Below are positions 46,292-59,821 of a stretch of DNA of 64,000 bases, piece after piece. Position numbers and translations under genes: made by a program. Within the stretch, counting starts at the first letter, position 1. Each line of letters begins with the position of its first letter. Origin of the DNA: Pseudoscleropodium purum (lineage: Eukaryota > Streptophyta > Bryopsida > Hypnales > Brachytheciaceae); assembly GCA_963969395.1 (NCBI GenBank), contig OZ017795.1, forward strand, positions 41,645,063 to 41,709,062, read 5' to 3'. The notes beneath the pieces are model-generated. The model was not told the DNA's origin. It did not search any database and was given only the letters and a program-made list of their open reading frames with translations.

Positions 46292-47371
46292 GGTTTCACA
46301 ATCCAACTTTTTCGGCTGCCACTCGGTGACCTCTTGTATTCACTCTTTTATGGACAAAAAATGTCCTTCATTTCAAATTTCTTAAGTTACTTTTTATACG
46401 TGGCTTGCCACTCGCCTGTCCTCGCGTGTTGCTCCCTGTGCATATTTGTGCGGCTCGAGCTGGATTGTGAGGATGAATGGCCATTGTCTTCTATCTATTT
46501 CTTTGCAGTAATTGAACCTCCCCCTGGCACTTCTTGAGCTCGGGTTGTGAGGGTTGGAATTATCTCAGAGCTTGCGTTACGCCTAGAGCTCAAACATTTG
46601 TGTGAATTTAGCACTCAAGCACTGTGTCCATGTATCTCTACTAACCTTAACCTTCCTATTTGAGTTTCCTTGGATTTAAGGTATGAATAGCAGCTGTCAA
46701 TCGATAGAATGTGGGGATCTACTTGACTTGCTGGATGGGCACAGGAATGATGATTCAGAATGAGTGTCTATTCGTTCTACCTTCGCATTGTTGTATATGA
46801 TTACTGTGCACTTTCTTTACTGTGACATTATTCAAATTAGTGGGCTCTTGCCATCGACTCATTACCCAGATAGACGACTGTGAGAGTAGATTGGTTGTGG
46901 AATTAGGTCGTTTAGATCTCTGCATTTTGAGTAAAGAGGGTATGAAGCAATGAGAACCTACCACGAACTCCATCAGCAATTCTGTTTTGAGAAGACGCTG
47001 GCTGGTGAATTTACACCTTAGATAGTAGACCCAAAATCCATACATCTTTCAGTACACCAACAATGCGTCATGTGAAATGCCATCCACAATTTTCAGACTG
47101 AGCACACCACTTCACACACATGTAATCAATGTGCAATTCAAATTTTCTGTGATGAATTTGCAAGCTAACTTACTGTACACTACACTACACTGGAAAGATC
47201 AGGTTAGACACAACAATCGATCCAACAACGCCGCATGCTCCCCAAGATTGTCTACACTGCACTAAAGGCAGGACACTACTCTACAAATTGAGCATCACTG
47301 CGTGAACAAATGCTTCGGATCAAAGACTCCAAACTGTGGGATCTCTAAGTGACCGGGAAAACGCCTACGCC
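46292..47371. other. Between the CAF1 copy and the histidine-kinase 3' end
   Basis: The first few hundred bases after the CAF1 stop are moderately GC-rich and may be its 3' untranslated copy. The part nearer 47371 holds the 3' untranslated region of the minus-strand kinase. No other gene was recognised. Confidence 0.5.
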
Positions 47372-50300
47372 TCACAAAAGATCTCTTTCACTGCTACAAT
47401 TGGATGAAGTTCGAACAGGCCCTCCATTGAAAGACCCCGTTTTGATTATTAGAGGCGCATTCACCAAGTCTTTCTTCAGGAATCTCTCCAGCAAAGCGTG
47501 CAGTTGCTTCTGATCAAGCGGCTGCCAGGGACACACAGAGACCTCGAGTCGTTAGTTTAGAAATCCTAAGCACCATTGAATATGAGGTCTCTGACAAGGA
47601 ATCAATCATGCAGCAATGTGGAGTCCAGCACGGTACATAAACAGTTCGATGGATCTGGGCTCTAAACTAGGGGTGAAACACGTTTATGAAAATCACTGCA
47701 TAAGTCTAGAAACAACAAAATCAATAAACCAAGATCGAAACTCCAACCGCCTTAAACTCCACAGAACGGATATCAGGAGGAGTTAAAACAAACACACGTA
47801 AAAGAGATTTTAGAACTATACTCGATGCTCATTGTTATACTGACCAAACTTCTATGGATTCTTATTCGCGCATCTCCAACTTGTAAGGCAAAGGAAAGTT
47901 TCTAAATGTATTACATGGAAAGCGGGGTACAAGTCATTTCCATGAGAAAAATGTATTGAAATCATATAAATCAAGCACAGAATACATGAGGAAAATGTTG
48001 GGCATCTTGGATATTGTACGCAAAACCTACAAGGGTTCAAAGTTTTGACTGATTGATGAGTTACAAAACTGACACGAACTCAGATGTTAATAACGTGGAG
48101 TACGACTTCAAAATCAACTTGTACTCATCAAGCAAGGTGTTTAAGGGTGTCGCAGTTCGGTAAAAGTTGCAATTAGATACATCGACCTTAGGGGCTACTG
48201 CAGAGCAGGTGCGTCTTACCTTGGTTAAATAGTCGTCCATACCCGAGGTGAAGCATAGTGACCGCGTCTTCACCACCACATCTGCCGTTACAGCAACGAT
48301 AGGGAGTCGATGATGAGGGCAAAAATCGTCGCTGGAATTTTGACACAGTTGGCAAGTCTCCAGCTCCCATTTTCGTATCCGACGTGTCGCTTCCCAACCA
48401 TCCACCTGCCCAATACAAAACTTGTCAAATCCTCTAACACTTAACATTCTTTCCTGAATTTTTGCATATCTGTGCTTATCTGTGCATGTCTGTACAAGTA
48501 CACTATTTACCTGAAATTCATGAAATTGGTTGTCAAGAGAGGTTGCTCTTTAAAGACTCGAGCATTACTTTGGAAGAATGAGAAGTTGTTTGGACAAAAC
48601 ATCACCCTGAAGCGCTTTGTTCATCATCCAGAATACGGACTTGAGGGTTGGGTGTCAATGTTATTCACCCAATAAATAATATTACGGAATACTCAGATTC
48701 GACACAAATTCACTATCCTTGGCCCCAAATTGCCGCCTGCTTTCCTTTCATTCGGTGGAACCAGTATGTTATAAGATGGCGTGAGTGTTGAATTTGGAAT
48801 CACGTATTTAAGTAATAGTTTTAATTATGGATTTACCTCTGGCATCTGAATATCCATCAATACCAAATCAAACTCCTCCCCTTCCTTTTGATTTTGCACA
48901 GCCGTAACAGCCTCCGCACCACCATCCACTGTAGTTACAGTGGCTCCATATCGTGACAGCATCGAAGAGGCTACTCTTCTATTGACCATGTTGTCGTCCA
49001 CCTGGACATTAATCCACCAAAACAATGGGCTCTAATCAGGAACCACCAATTGGCCTTTTGAAAAAACTCAGACAGTAGGGTGTAGCCACAATCGTGAAAA
49101 CAGTGCGCTATCTAATCTAATCACACTATGTGAACATAGTTTTCAAGAAAATATAATGCATAATTTTTAGACAACATCACGGGGAGATTGATCAAGGGTG
49201 GAGGCAAGATAAGCACAATGCAAGCATTCATGGAGAGACCTTCCCATCGCTCATAGGAAAGCCTCCCTATGGTCCACAACTTGTACAGACTTAAGAACGT
49301 GCACACTATCACTACTTCAAATACTTCGTTCACAACAAGCCTTCAATACCTTCAATGGGCAGGCCTACTGCACACATGCATCTTTACGAATAATGCCGAA
49401 AAATCACTGAAAAGATTTGGGACTCGAAGACTATTTCCTTGGGCTGCCCAGTCATGAGGATTAATTAACACTTACCACTAAGAGCTTTCGTCCACTGAGC
49501 ATATTGGCATTGGCATTGGGTTTCTTCATCGGCACTCGGGCTGGCACACCAACCGTTTCCAACAGAACCGTGGCGAGAGTAGCGTAGCGAAGGGGCTTGG
49601 CGATGATGTGGGAGATTCCGGCCTCCTTGAGCTCCTTCTCTCCAGCCGGGGTGAGGCCCATGGACAGAGCGAGCACAGGCAGAGTCTTCAGACTGGGGAT
49701 CTTCCGAATTGATGAAGCCAACTCCAAAATCGATTCGTGAGGTAAGCCTTTGAGGTCCACTACCACCGCCTGAACTTTCGTGCTTCGCTCCCTACAAAAC
49801 CCAAGCACTGGAATCAGCAAAAGATGGACCTAGCGATGGTATCTCACATTGCCTTTTGCAGGAACACTCGTCTGAACACACACGAAATAGAGTCCACGGC
49901 AGCCGAAACTTACCTTTTCAGAAAATCCATAGTGGATGCCACGTCCTCTGTAAAAGAATCAATACTAATGCCTAAGCACCGCAAGTAACTGGCTGTCACT
50001 TCCTGCAGAACCATGAGCATCAATTCAGCACATCCGAACCAGTGTCATCACCAAGTCACCAAATCCAACCAATATTTTTCTCACCCGATTTTTCTCACCT
50101 GACGAACACTTTCTGTGGGAAAATTATTACTCAAGTTAATTCAATTAGTGCAGGAAGCACTACATGTTTCATATTGCATTATTCTACTGGAACGCAATTT
50201 ACATCCAAAATTTTCATGGCATAGAAGATTCTCCCTCGTACTGCAAGTAGCCACTAAACGAATGATAAATAAAATGATATCTACTACATAAAATGCAAAC

Positions 50301-53300
50301 AATTAGAGTGTCTCGCACTAGTTGAATGAAACTGAGTGAGTACTTATGAAAGATTGTTAACGGCATTTTCGGGTAAAATAAGACATGAATCATAAGGAGG
50401 TCTCCCTATGGTCAATTTCTCTATATGCTGTCTCAAAACTCCTGAAACACTGTAATATTAATGTAAACCTGGTTTATTACACTGGTTGCTATCCACAGAG
50501 ATGTTAATATATGATAGTTACAGTACCTGGCGGACAATATTGCTGTCAACAACAGCGACGTGTAGTCCTCGCAGTTTCGTCTTATCTGCCACGGAAGCTT
50601 TATGACAGCTACTGAGCTTCTCATCAGTCGTCTCTGGAACAGATAAAGGGAGAGTAAATTCAAACACACTTCCTTCCCCTGGCTTGCTCTTGACAGTGAG
50701 AGCCCCGTTCATCAATTTGATTAATTTCTGTACAATCACCCATCAGTGGATGAGTACAACAAAACCAAATAAATAAATAAATAATTAATTACTGGTCCCC
50801 ATACAACCAGGAATATGTGACAAGTTGACGAAAAGAACAAATTTGAATCTCCTATTCTGATACTTCTCTGCATGAAAGAGGATTTTTCTTACCTGGCAAA
50901 TTGACAAGCCAATGCCAGTCCCTCCATACTCCCTTGAGGTGCTGCTATCAGCTTGCGAAAAGGGTTGAAACAAGCGGTGCTGGTTATGGAGAGGGATGCC
51001 AATACCTTGAAAAACAAAATTCTAGAAAATATCAATAACCAAGGAGTAGGCACAGTTTTACATTTTTTGGAAAAACAGAGCTAAGTTTTAAGAGTTACTG
51101 TCATCAACCAGAAACTTCCAAAGTGCACTTCCTGTTGGGGTTGCCGGTTCAGTACAAAAGTACTACGAGAGAGTCTTTGGATTAGGTCTAAAAAAACATG
51201 AGCACTTCTAAAAGGTGAGGTAATCGAAGAACAACCATGTAAACATATACATGATCCTACAAAGTCTTGAAATCCGAATTGAGTAAGTCATCACCTGTGT
51301 CTTCGACGGAAACTATAACTGTGAAGTCCTTTGGTGGCTTGCACGTCCTTCCTGAAATTGTTGTTAATTTCCAAGCCCTCCAAGCTAGCACGGCTTCGAA
51401 AGTGTTGGCTTCATCTCCAGGATGCATGCTTAGTCTTGGAGCCGTGTTCCCTCTTCCCAAGTCAGACTCGTCTCTTCTTAAACCTGTCTTCGGATATTGG
51501 TAGCTTTTATTAGGGCTTGAGTTGGGCACCACCTGGGAAAGCTGTTTGGATGCGGGTTGCTTCGGAGATGGGTTTACTATAAACACGGATTCAGAGGCTG
51601 GAAAACTTACATCCTCTTCCGAATGAGGATCCATCACGCGTACAGAAACCAGAATACTACCCTCCTTGGTGAACTGAGGACACAGAGAACACAGTGCAAT
51701 TAGGTTAAGAATAATACATAAAAACAGCACCATATCTACAAGCATATATGACTCTTTCCTGTGTTTGATGAAGCTGAAGGTTGAATAAACCAACGCAAAA
51801 CAAGGTTTCTAGGTTAAATAAATTTATATGACATCATAGAGAAAATCTCCATATGATCATCGTGACCACAAAGAGACCTTCCCAAGAAGCATACAAAGAT
51901 TTCCTTAATGATGCTATCCAAAGCTCCCGAAACAATCTCAGCGTACTGAAAAAACTGTTGCAAGCATTTGTTAGCAGTCTAAATTTGAGAGCAACAGGGA
52001 ATCTGTAAAGGCTGTCAAGTAGAAGTACAGAGAGCATGAATGTATGCTCAAGATGTACTAAACGACATGAAGCTTGCAAGAAACAAAAGATTGATGATAA
52101 AATTCAATATAATTAGACAGGGAAACTAAGACCAAGGCGTACCTTCAAGGCGTTGCTAACAAGATTCACGAGAATCTGCAAAAATAAAAACATACTCCAC
52201 TATATCAGATGTTTTTTTTCTTTAGAAAGCGAGATTTTCTTTCCAGGACTTTGCCAAAGCGAGAAGACTTTACAATTGTACGATGAAGTCCAGTACCTGC
52301 CGAAATCGTCCAGGATCTCCACACACACAGGTCGGCACAGCCTCATGTACCAGCATGAAAACCTCAAGCTTCTTCTGTTGCAGCTTCTCATCAAATAAAG
52401 TGAAGACACTGTCCACTTCCTTACGGAGGTTGAATGCCACAGTCTCGAGCTCCATCTTCCCGGCCTCAATCTTGGACAAGTCCAGAACATCGTTGATGAG
52501 CGCGCTATTAAAACCACCGACAAAACACCACCGCATTAGCAATATCGACAAAACCTCCGTCACTCCAAGTGAATTAAAAGTTGATAAACCATTCTTCTAT
52601 GACGCACATTTCCACCAATGGTTTGTTCTAGAACTTGGTAATCACCACTAGTAACGGTGGTGGGAGGGAGATGGAGGTATACATAAGCGCATTCCCACTT
52701 GCTTGAGCAACTTTGACATAATCAAGCTGTGTTGCTGTCAATTCTGTTCCCATCAGCAAATTAGTCATGCCTGCAAAACACCAATAGAGACCACACATTA
52801 AATAGCTTGAATTGCCATCCACTATACACTAAAAGGCATTACCACACTCAGGACATGCTTGCCATTCTTCTAGTGAGGAAATCAATTGATCATATAGGAT
52901 CAATGACATATTACCACATCACAACTTTTCCTCTTGTTTTAACCTAACGAGATATTCCTCCAGATGAACTCATAAATGAAGGAGGCCAAAATTAGGGCAA
53001 GTAATTGACCAGAAATACTCACCAATGACTCCATTCATGGGCGTCCTACATCAAACAGCCACGAATTGGTCGTCAGTGCTGAGCAACCCACAAATCGAAA
53101 ACGAACGACGAATATGGACACAATCCTTTCAGCTCCTGTAAACTAGTGTCGACTGGAGCCACTTGACTAAACAATTAGTTATCTAAAGTTTAAGCCCTAA
53201 GAGTTTCTCGCAGGAAGGCGGGTGTAGATGTGGAGCTTTTGGGGCAAAATATATTAACGCACGAGAAGAATGTAGACATCAGATCAACATTTTTGTAATT

Positions 53301-55918
53301 TTTCTTTTTCTTCCCATCCCTACAAGCACAATAATCATGAAGCACCAAGAACTACGCTAGCTACAATGCTAAAGAATAGACAGAATTTACTTTTTCAACT
53401 AGCTCTCATAGTAAGCTCTTGAAAACGTTCACAATCCACAGAGGCTATTCTCCACAACAACCCAAGACTCGCAAACTCGTTAAAGAAGAGACACAAAAGG
53501 CAAGTGAACAAGGCACCTGATTTCATGCGAAACGGTTGCCAAAAAGCTAGACTTGGCTTTGTCGGCCGCCTCCGCGGCCAATTTCGCCGCCTTGAGATCC
53601 TCATTCATGTTCTCGAAGACGGTGCAGTCACGCTCAATCGACTTCATGCGCTTCACGACGTAGATGACGATGATGGAAAAGAAAAGCACCACCAGCGACA
53701 TGAGCAACGGCCACGCGATGATTTTCCGGAGCGCCATCAGTCTCAAGTTGTGCTTGGGTATGCAGCGGAGCTCGAACTCCTGCGTGCCGTACACCCAGCT
53801 CACGGACGCCATGCCCTTGGCTGCTGCAGTTCTGCCGGCGGGGTCGTACAATGCCAACACACAAGTGGTTCCCGGGGTGGAGCTGCAGTCGTAATCGCCC
53901 TTCAACTCGAAGTCGTCCTTGGCGGATTGCTCCACGATGTACACTGCCACCACGTCCATTTCCACGTCGTCGATGAATCTGGACTCCCACAACACGCATC
54001 CACACAACAAGCAATTTTCCCTTCTTCAGGAACTGGCTTACATTGTAAGAAAATCGATTTCCTTCTTGTGCACTCAATCCACACAGTTACCATATGGCCA
54101 ACCTTTCCTCTTTATGTGCACGCAGTTGATGAGTGGTGAATGAGAAGCTCCTGGATTTAATGAGACTTTGGGTGATATTGAGTGTTTATATCACTGAATG
54201 CGTCGTACGAGATACACATGATTCGTGAACCATATTGCTTCTGGAAGGGTTAAGACTCAACCATCGATAAGCGTAAGAAGGTTGAAATCACTTCACACTT
54301 TAAGATTTGGGTGTGAGGTAAATGGCATGTTTCACAATAAGAGAAGCAAACCCTAATAGGTTAGAATCTCACCTTTCGGAGAGTTTCTCACTAAATGCTT
54401 CATAAACGATACACATGATTCGGGAACCATTTCACTCCGGAAGGATTAAGGCTCAATCATCGGCAAATATAAGAAGGTTGAATTCATGTCGAGCTTTAAG
54501 ATTTCGGGTGTGGTGAATGACGCATTTAATAATACCGGCAGCAAACCCTGTAAGAGTAGAATCTCCTTTTTCGGTGAGCTTTGGGGTGTTTCTCACTAAA
54601 TGCGTCAGAAGAGATACCCATGATTCTTAATCCATTAAGACTGATCAATCAGCGATACTTTGAAACCACTTCCTACTTCAAGATTCAGGGGTTAAGGAGA
54701 ATGGCATGTTTAGCGTACCAGCAGCACGAGAGAGCCAAACCCTAAACGGCTGGAGTCTCACCTGGACAGCACTCTGGCGAAGATTTCGGTGACGTTGAGC
54801 ACGGTTCCGACGTACCCTTTGCACGCCTTCCCTCTCGCGTCGTCCGACGCAAACGACGACGCGACTTTCCCTGGACCATAGTAAGCCAGATACGCGCCCA
54901 TCTGCCAGGCATTCACACCAGCTTTCGTCGCAGGCGAGAGTGTGAACAGCCCGGTGTCGCGAGCGGCGAAGATGGCGGACCGCAGCACCGGGAACGCCGC
55001 ATGGTCCAGAAGCGGCACCGGTGCGTCCGTGGGTTGGGATTCGAACACGACGGGCGCGTACTCAGAGAAGTTGGAGCGCACAGATGCAGTATTGTTACGC
55101 CACATGCTGATGCTGCCGTTCCATTTCCGCTCGAAGGCCGCGCGCTCGCTCTGCAGCACGCGCTCCAAGTACACCAGGCTCTTTACGTTGGGGCGCAGGA
55201 AGAGCGTTTGTAAGGCGAAGTTGCGCCATATGCTTTCGTCCACATTGGGGACGCTGGCCACCAGGCCGATGATGACGAAGGAAGCGTTCAGGTTGTTCTC
55301 CACTTCGGACTTGAGGATCTGCCATACCATAAAAACACGGGATGCATGTAAGATTGTGTGTACATTCGTAAACATGGCTTGTATCAGAGCGCCAACATTA
55401 GTGGATGCTCTTGATATTAGTGAATCCCACAAAGATGATAACTCTACGACGTGGGAGATGGATTCACATCGTCGCAATCGGTAATCATAGCCATGCCCTT
55501 GAGGCTGTTATTAGCAATCTGAGCAGTACTATCAAATCTTCTTCTTAAAAATCGAGCGAACCCACTCTAGAACCCACTGTTGTAACGTTCAAGGAATGCA
55601 ACACGTGCTTTATGAAAACTAGATATGCGGTTTCAGGTGGGTGTCTGAGACTATGCCAATTAAGAAAACTCCGCCATCTATCCTCACCTCCTTCCGATTC
55701 TCGCACTTGAGGGAAAACTTCTCCTTCATGCTACGCAAGGACGCTCTCCAGAGCCAGAATCCGACGCCGCACGCGAGTACCAGCCCAAACAGCACCACCA
55801 TCGCCCGCGCATACTTGTTCTTCATGCACGCGGTCGACTTTCTGTGCCAATTCTTCTGCCATGAAGGGAGCAAGGGTTTCCGCGAGCTCCATCTCTCGCT
55901 AATTCCACCCCCCTCCAT
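47372..55918 (-). CDS. CHASE-domain hybrid histidine kinase (cytokinin receptor type)
   Basis: Fifteen exons in phase: 55918-55688, 55318-54762, 53978-53517, 53045-53023, 52770-52683, 52504-52297, 52175-52143, 51673-51295, 51005-50893, 50727-50527, 50002-49914, 49791-49476, 49001-48837, 48405-48220, 47521-47372. They give 3201 nt and 1066 residues. Membrane span 1 is about 39-57, followed by an extracytosolic CHASE domain (about 78-340, with [10 protein letters not shown]) and span 2 at about 349-371. The phospho-accepting His is H414 in SHEIRTPMNG. ATPase boxes are [31 protein letters not shown] and [10 protein letters not shown] degenerate receiver-like domain (about 755-880, D807) precedes a canonical receiver with D902/D903, D950 ([10 protein letters not shown]) and K1017. 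It should sense a ligand through CHASE and relay phosphate His to Asp to HPt proteins. The CHASE sequence is diverged from the classic CRE1/AHK4 type, so cytokinin binding is not assured. Exons 4 (23 nt) and 7 (33 nt) are microexons. Confidence 0.92.
54183..54760. repeat. Three tandem copies of about 200 bp inside kinase intron 2
   Basis: The word GATACACATGATTCG, or a close variant, recurs at 54211, 54408 and 54613, and AAACCCTAA..AGAATCTCACC-like sequence closes each unit. The unit nearest exon 2 ends at the true splice donor (minus CCAG|GTGAGACT). The units farther into the intron carry donor-like copies (for example minus AAG|GTGAGATT near 54370). Each unit therefore duplicates sequence spanning the exon 2 boundary, and decoy donors are present. 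Confidence 0.75.
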
Positions 55919-57000
55919 CGCCTAAATCTTCACTCCGACGCGCCATTCGCCACAAATCTAGAATAATTCCAGAAGCGCAGCAACTCTGCCATCTGGACAG
56001 GAAATCGAATGTCTCGTATCACTGACTTTCGACACCTTGCACTGAAAATACCACCAACTCCAAGCCAATGCAAATCTCTCGAAACATCACCGCTGCCAGA
56101 TACCGACCCTGGTCGTCACTCGCCTTGAACCTCGCAGACGGAAACCCCCCAAGCACCAACGACTCATTCAATTCTCACCCAACGATCTAGCTCACCGCCT
56201 AATATTATAATATCACATTCCTGGCACCACAGAGAACATGTCAAAAGCACTCTGCCTCGGGGTGCAATCCACCAGAAAGCGTGACCGTGTCACCAAACTC
56301 TGACATCGAGGTGCGCCCACATTCCCATCTGTGCACGGCACTGTGAACACACAAACCAGAAAACTCCGGCAAAACACACAACAGCCTCGTTTCACAATCT
56401 GCGCCTCGTACAAGGTCGGGATTCATGACCACCAGTGCTCCAAAGTCCAAAACAAAACTGTCTCCTTGGACGCCGGGCAACCTTTTTGGATCTGAACCCG
56501 ATCTAATAACATTAAGACATACGATTCGATCTCTTCTCGGCTACAGTGCGCCGCTCACTAACTGTTGGCCAAAAGATCTACAGTATCGTCAAGTTGGCTG
56601 TTACGACCGGTTCTTACGTCAAAGAGTTGCAGATAGACTTGAAGGAAGGAGAGGGGGTTGGTAAGATGGACTGCTGCCTCACTGTAGAAGTCACAAGCTA
56701 CCACACCCAGAGATGTGGGGGAAAAAATGAAGAAAGTGGAGAGGAGTTTCGAATTTGGAGAATCTCGGAGACGCAGATTCGGAAATAGCAAATCGATGGA
56801 GCCTGCAGCCTGTCGCCTTTTCGCACCGCAGTCCGGCATGATGACTCTGAGTGTACTTGAAAAATCTGCCGGCAGACGGGCGTTCATTGGTCTCTGGCAA
56901 GTGACCAACCCCAGAAATGGAATTCGGCGCATTTTTAACCAGCCCATCTGACCAACCCCCTCTCCAAGGCAAAGCTACTACGGAGTACCTTATTGCTTGA
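55919..57000 (-). promoter_or_regulatory. Upstream region of the histidine-kinase gene
   Basis: About 1 kb of GC-richer sequence before the minus-strand start codon, ending abruptly in AT-rich repeats near 57000. Open frames occur on both strands but none resembles a protein. It most likely holds the 5' untranslated region and promoter. Short upstream ATGs on the minus strand could act as upstream open frames. No definite TATA box was assigned. Confidence 0.5.
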
Positions 57001-58509
57001 ATTTCATACTATTTGATTTGCTTCCATAGAAGCAAGGAAGCTCGAAAGTAAAGTTAACATACTATGTAACATTAGAAGCACCAGTAGCGGATCAAATAAG
57101 CCATTTTGGAGGAGATGGTGAGTAGTATGAGGTGGTGGAAATTTTTCCAATGTATGAAGATAGGAAATATGGGGATTGTGCATTTTTCAAAATTTTATTT
57201 TCCAAATTGAAATTACTGTAAATTTTGGAACTCTTATAGTGCATTTTACTAGTAGTCCATGTCTAAAGTTTTCTAATTTCAATCATAGCTGAATTTCTTT
57301 CCTACTCACTATTTCTTGCTTTCTTGGTCAATATTCTGGGACATGCATGTGTCATAACATTATTAGTCCCAACATAGAAAAGGACCAAAAGAAAACATTT
57401 CAAACTTTAGTTGGAAATGATTGAACCCTAGAGGTTGCTATTGAGCTTGATCAACAATTGGTGCTTCTACATTAAATTTAACCCTTAAATGACGGGCTAG
57501 CCATTGGAGAAATCATTTGTTTTTATATTGTGTGAACTATTAGATTAGAAAAATGCAAAAGCACTCATTGGAAGTCAAACTATTGTAGAAGACCTTGCCT
57601 TTTCACACCAAACTTGGAAGATGAATAGTTGCATTTCTCTTGCACTAAAAGATTCTCTGTCATTCATTGGCCAGAAAACATTTCCGCATCATTTATGGAT
57701 TAATATACCACAGATAATATCAATAGAAATTCAAATGTGTGAATATGTACAAAAATTGAATGAAGTTTGAGTGTTTAACTTTTTAGGAAGTGTTGAAGAA
57801 TAGTTGGAGGAATGTATACAAGTGGAACCTCTATTAGTGGACCCAATTTCAAAACACTTCTTGCAACAACAGAACTTGTATATTATGAAAAAACGAAAGA
57901 TGACTTGAGAAGAATCAAATAACATAAAATGCTTGCACAAAGAACATTTTCAAAGCCTTCTATAGGCATTGTAATGGAAATCCTCTATGACAATTCTCTT
58001 TTTACAAAACAAAGGGAATTTGATTGTCCTAGAAAAAGGTAATTGAGGGAATCTAGTGTGGGAGGAATCTGTATATTTTTCAATGTCAATGAAAGATGTT
58101 CCCACCTCCAAAAAATAACAATGGACACTTTTTCTAATCGATTTTTTCTACAAAACAATTACAATACCAAAAAAATTTGAAAATTGAATTTTTTTTTTCA
58201 CGATGATAGACAATCCATAATTATTTATTAAAAATATAAGATTGATGTTTGAACACAATTTCAAAGGATGAATTTAGATCAATATTATATTTGCCCATTT
58301 TGTAATGGATTTCAGCCTCTAACCTTTAATTGATTTTTTAAAGAATCAAAATCATTCACTAAAAGACTATTATTTTATACCCATATTGTTCCATGTATAA
58401 AGTTGAAGACCTTCTAAAGTAATATTTTAAGGTGTATTGGTAATACTTCAAAAAACTTAAACATTGCAAAAATGGAGGATAAATTGTTTTAGATATTTCA
58501 ACTCTAATG
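57001..58509. other. Intergenic, no gene seen
   Basis: AT-rich. A lone TTAACCCTTAAATGACGGGC end-like motif at about 57479 resembles the TTAA family termini, but no matching opposite end was found within 1.5 kb. It is probably a solo relic. Confidence 0.5.
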
Positions 58510-59450
58510 TTAACCTTTAAAGGACCAACATGTGTTTTGGGGCTACATAGTAATTTTGAGCAAGTACGTGTGATTGGAGATTTCCATATTTTTGTCCCAA
58601 ATTTTAATACAAGGTGGGGACAAAAAATATCTTCTAGATGTGCTAAATTTGATGACATTTAATAATATGAGTCAAAAGTTATGGCCTCATGTCTTACTTT
58701 TTTTCCATAGATCATTAACACTTGGGCAATTTGGATAGATTAGAAAAAATCACCTTTTTAAAAAACAAAAATTTGAATTTGGTTTTCTAGAGTTATAAAT
58801 ATGCGTAAAGCTTTGAGTCATTTCATTTTGATCAATGAGTCATAAGTTATGAGGATTTTTTTGTTGCAGGTAGTTATGGATTTTCTACTTTAAAATAAAC
58901 TTAGAAGTCGTTTATTTTACTCAACTTTCAATATTTTTTGAAAAACATAAAATCATAGGATGAAGATTATTTATTACAACATTGAAACCATTGAGATTGA
59001 CATTTTTCAATTCCATAAGTAAATTCTTAACAATTTAGTATTTTAAATCATTCTTGTTACCATCTACTTATTATTTTTTTTCCTATATGTTGTACAATTC
59101 TAATTGATCTAGAATTTTTCAAGCATGTAGTTAACTTGTTGAAAAAAAGAATCAAAGAAAATCCCACCATTTTAGACATTTTTCATAGAAAAGTGAGCCT
59201 GTGAAGTACAGCTGCTATGTTTTTTCCATTGACCCCAAAAGGATTTCAATGAATATGAATGCTTATATCTTGCAATTCATAAGGAGGACATTTTTGAAAT
59301 TTTTATTGCATGTTTACAAGTCAAAATACTACAAGATACTACAATTACATGTGTTAAAAAAGTTTTTTTCAAAAATTTGATACTTATATTAGAAATGACA
59401 ACTTTTGAGTGTTTTTGGTAAAAACATAGTCATGGAACTTTAGGGATTAA
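58510..59450. mobile_element. TTAA element, family C, complete
   Basis: A 941-bp element between TTAA at 58510-58513 and 59447-59450. The left end is TTAACCTTTAAAGGACC and the right end is the complement of TTAATCCCTAAAGTTCC, so the inverted repeats are imperfect. The interior aligns along its length with 62455-63383 and, in reverse, with 240-681. It has no coding capacity. Confidence 0.8.
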
Positions 59451-59821
59451 AAAAGATGGGCCCACAATCAAATTTTGAAGTTTCAAAATTTTACAATTTT
59501 CAAAATCAATATGGTTTAAATAAAAAAATGGAAATATCATATCTATTTTCTTAATAAATGGAATCAAATTTCTTCAACAAATCATAAATTTTTCAAATTT
59601 TTGTTCTAGTAAAATTTGAAATAAACATAAATTTCTGATAATCAAAGTGAAAAAAATTCATATCAAATATGTTTAACAAATCAAAAAATTCCACCATTAA
59701 TATAAATTTTCGTAGGATTTTAGAATGCAAAGCAATTTTGATGTCATTCTATACTTAAAAGTTTGTTTGTACGTTTTCTACTTTCCACTACAACTATCTA
59801 CTGTGATTACAAAACATTAAA

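Noticed and set aside
45743..46306. 187-codon minus-strand frame
   Set aside because: Complement of the CAF1 copy, which has clear family identity on the plus strand.
53504..54139. Long plus-strand open frame over the histidine-kinase exon
   Set aside because: It is antisense to the GC-rich exon 3 and rich in Arg/His, which is what a mirror frame of coding DNA gives.
54942..55484. 180-codon plus-strand frame
   Set aside because: Antisense to kinase exon 2 (CHASE); explained by the real minus-strand coding sequence.
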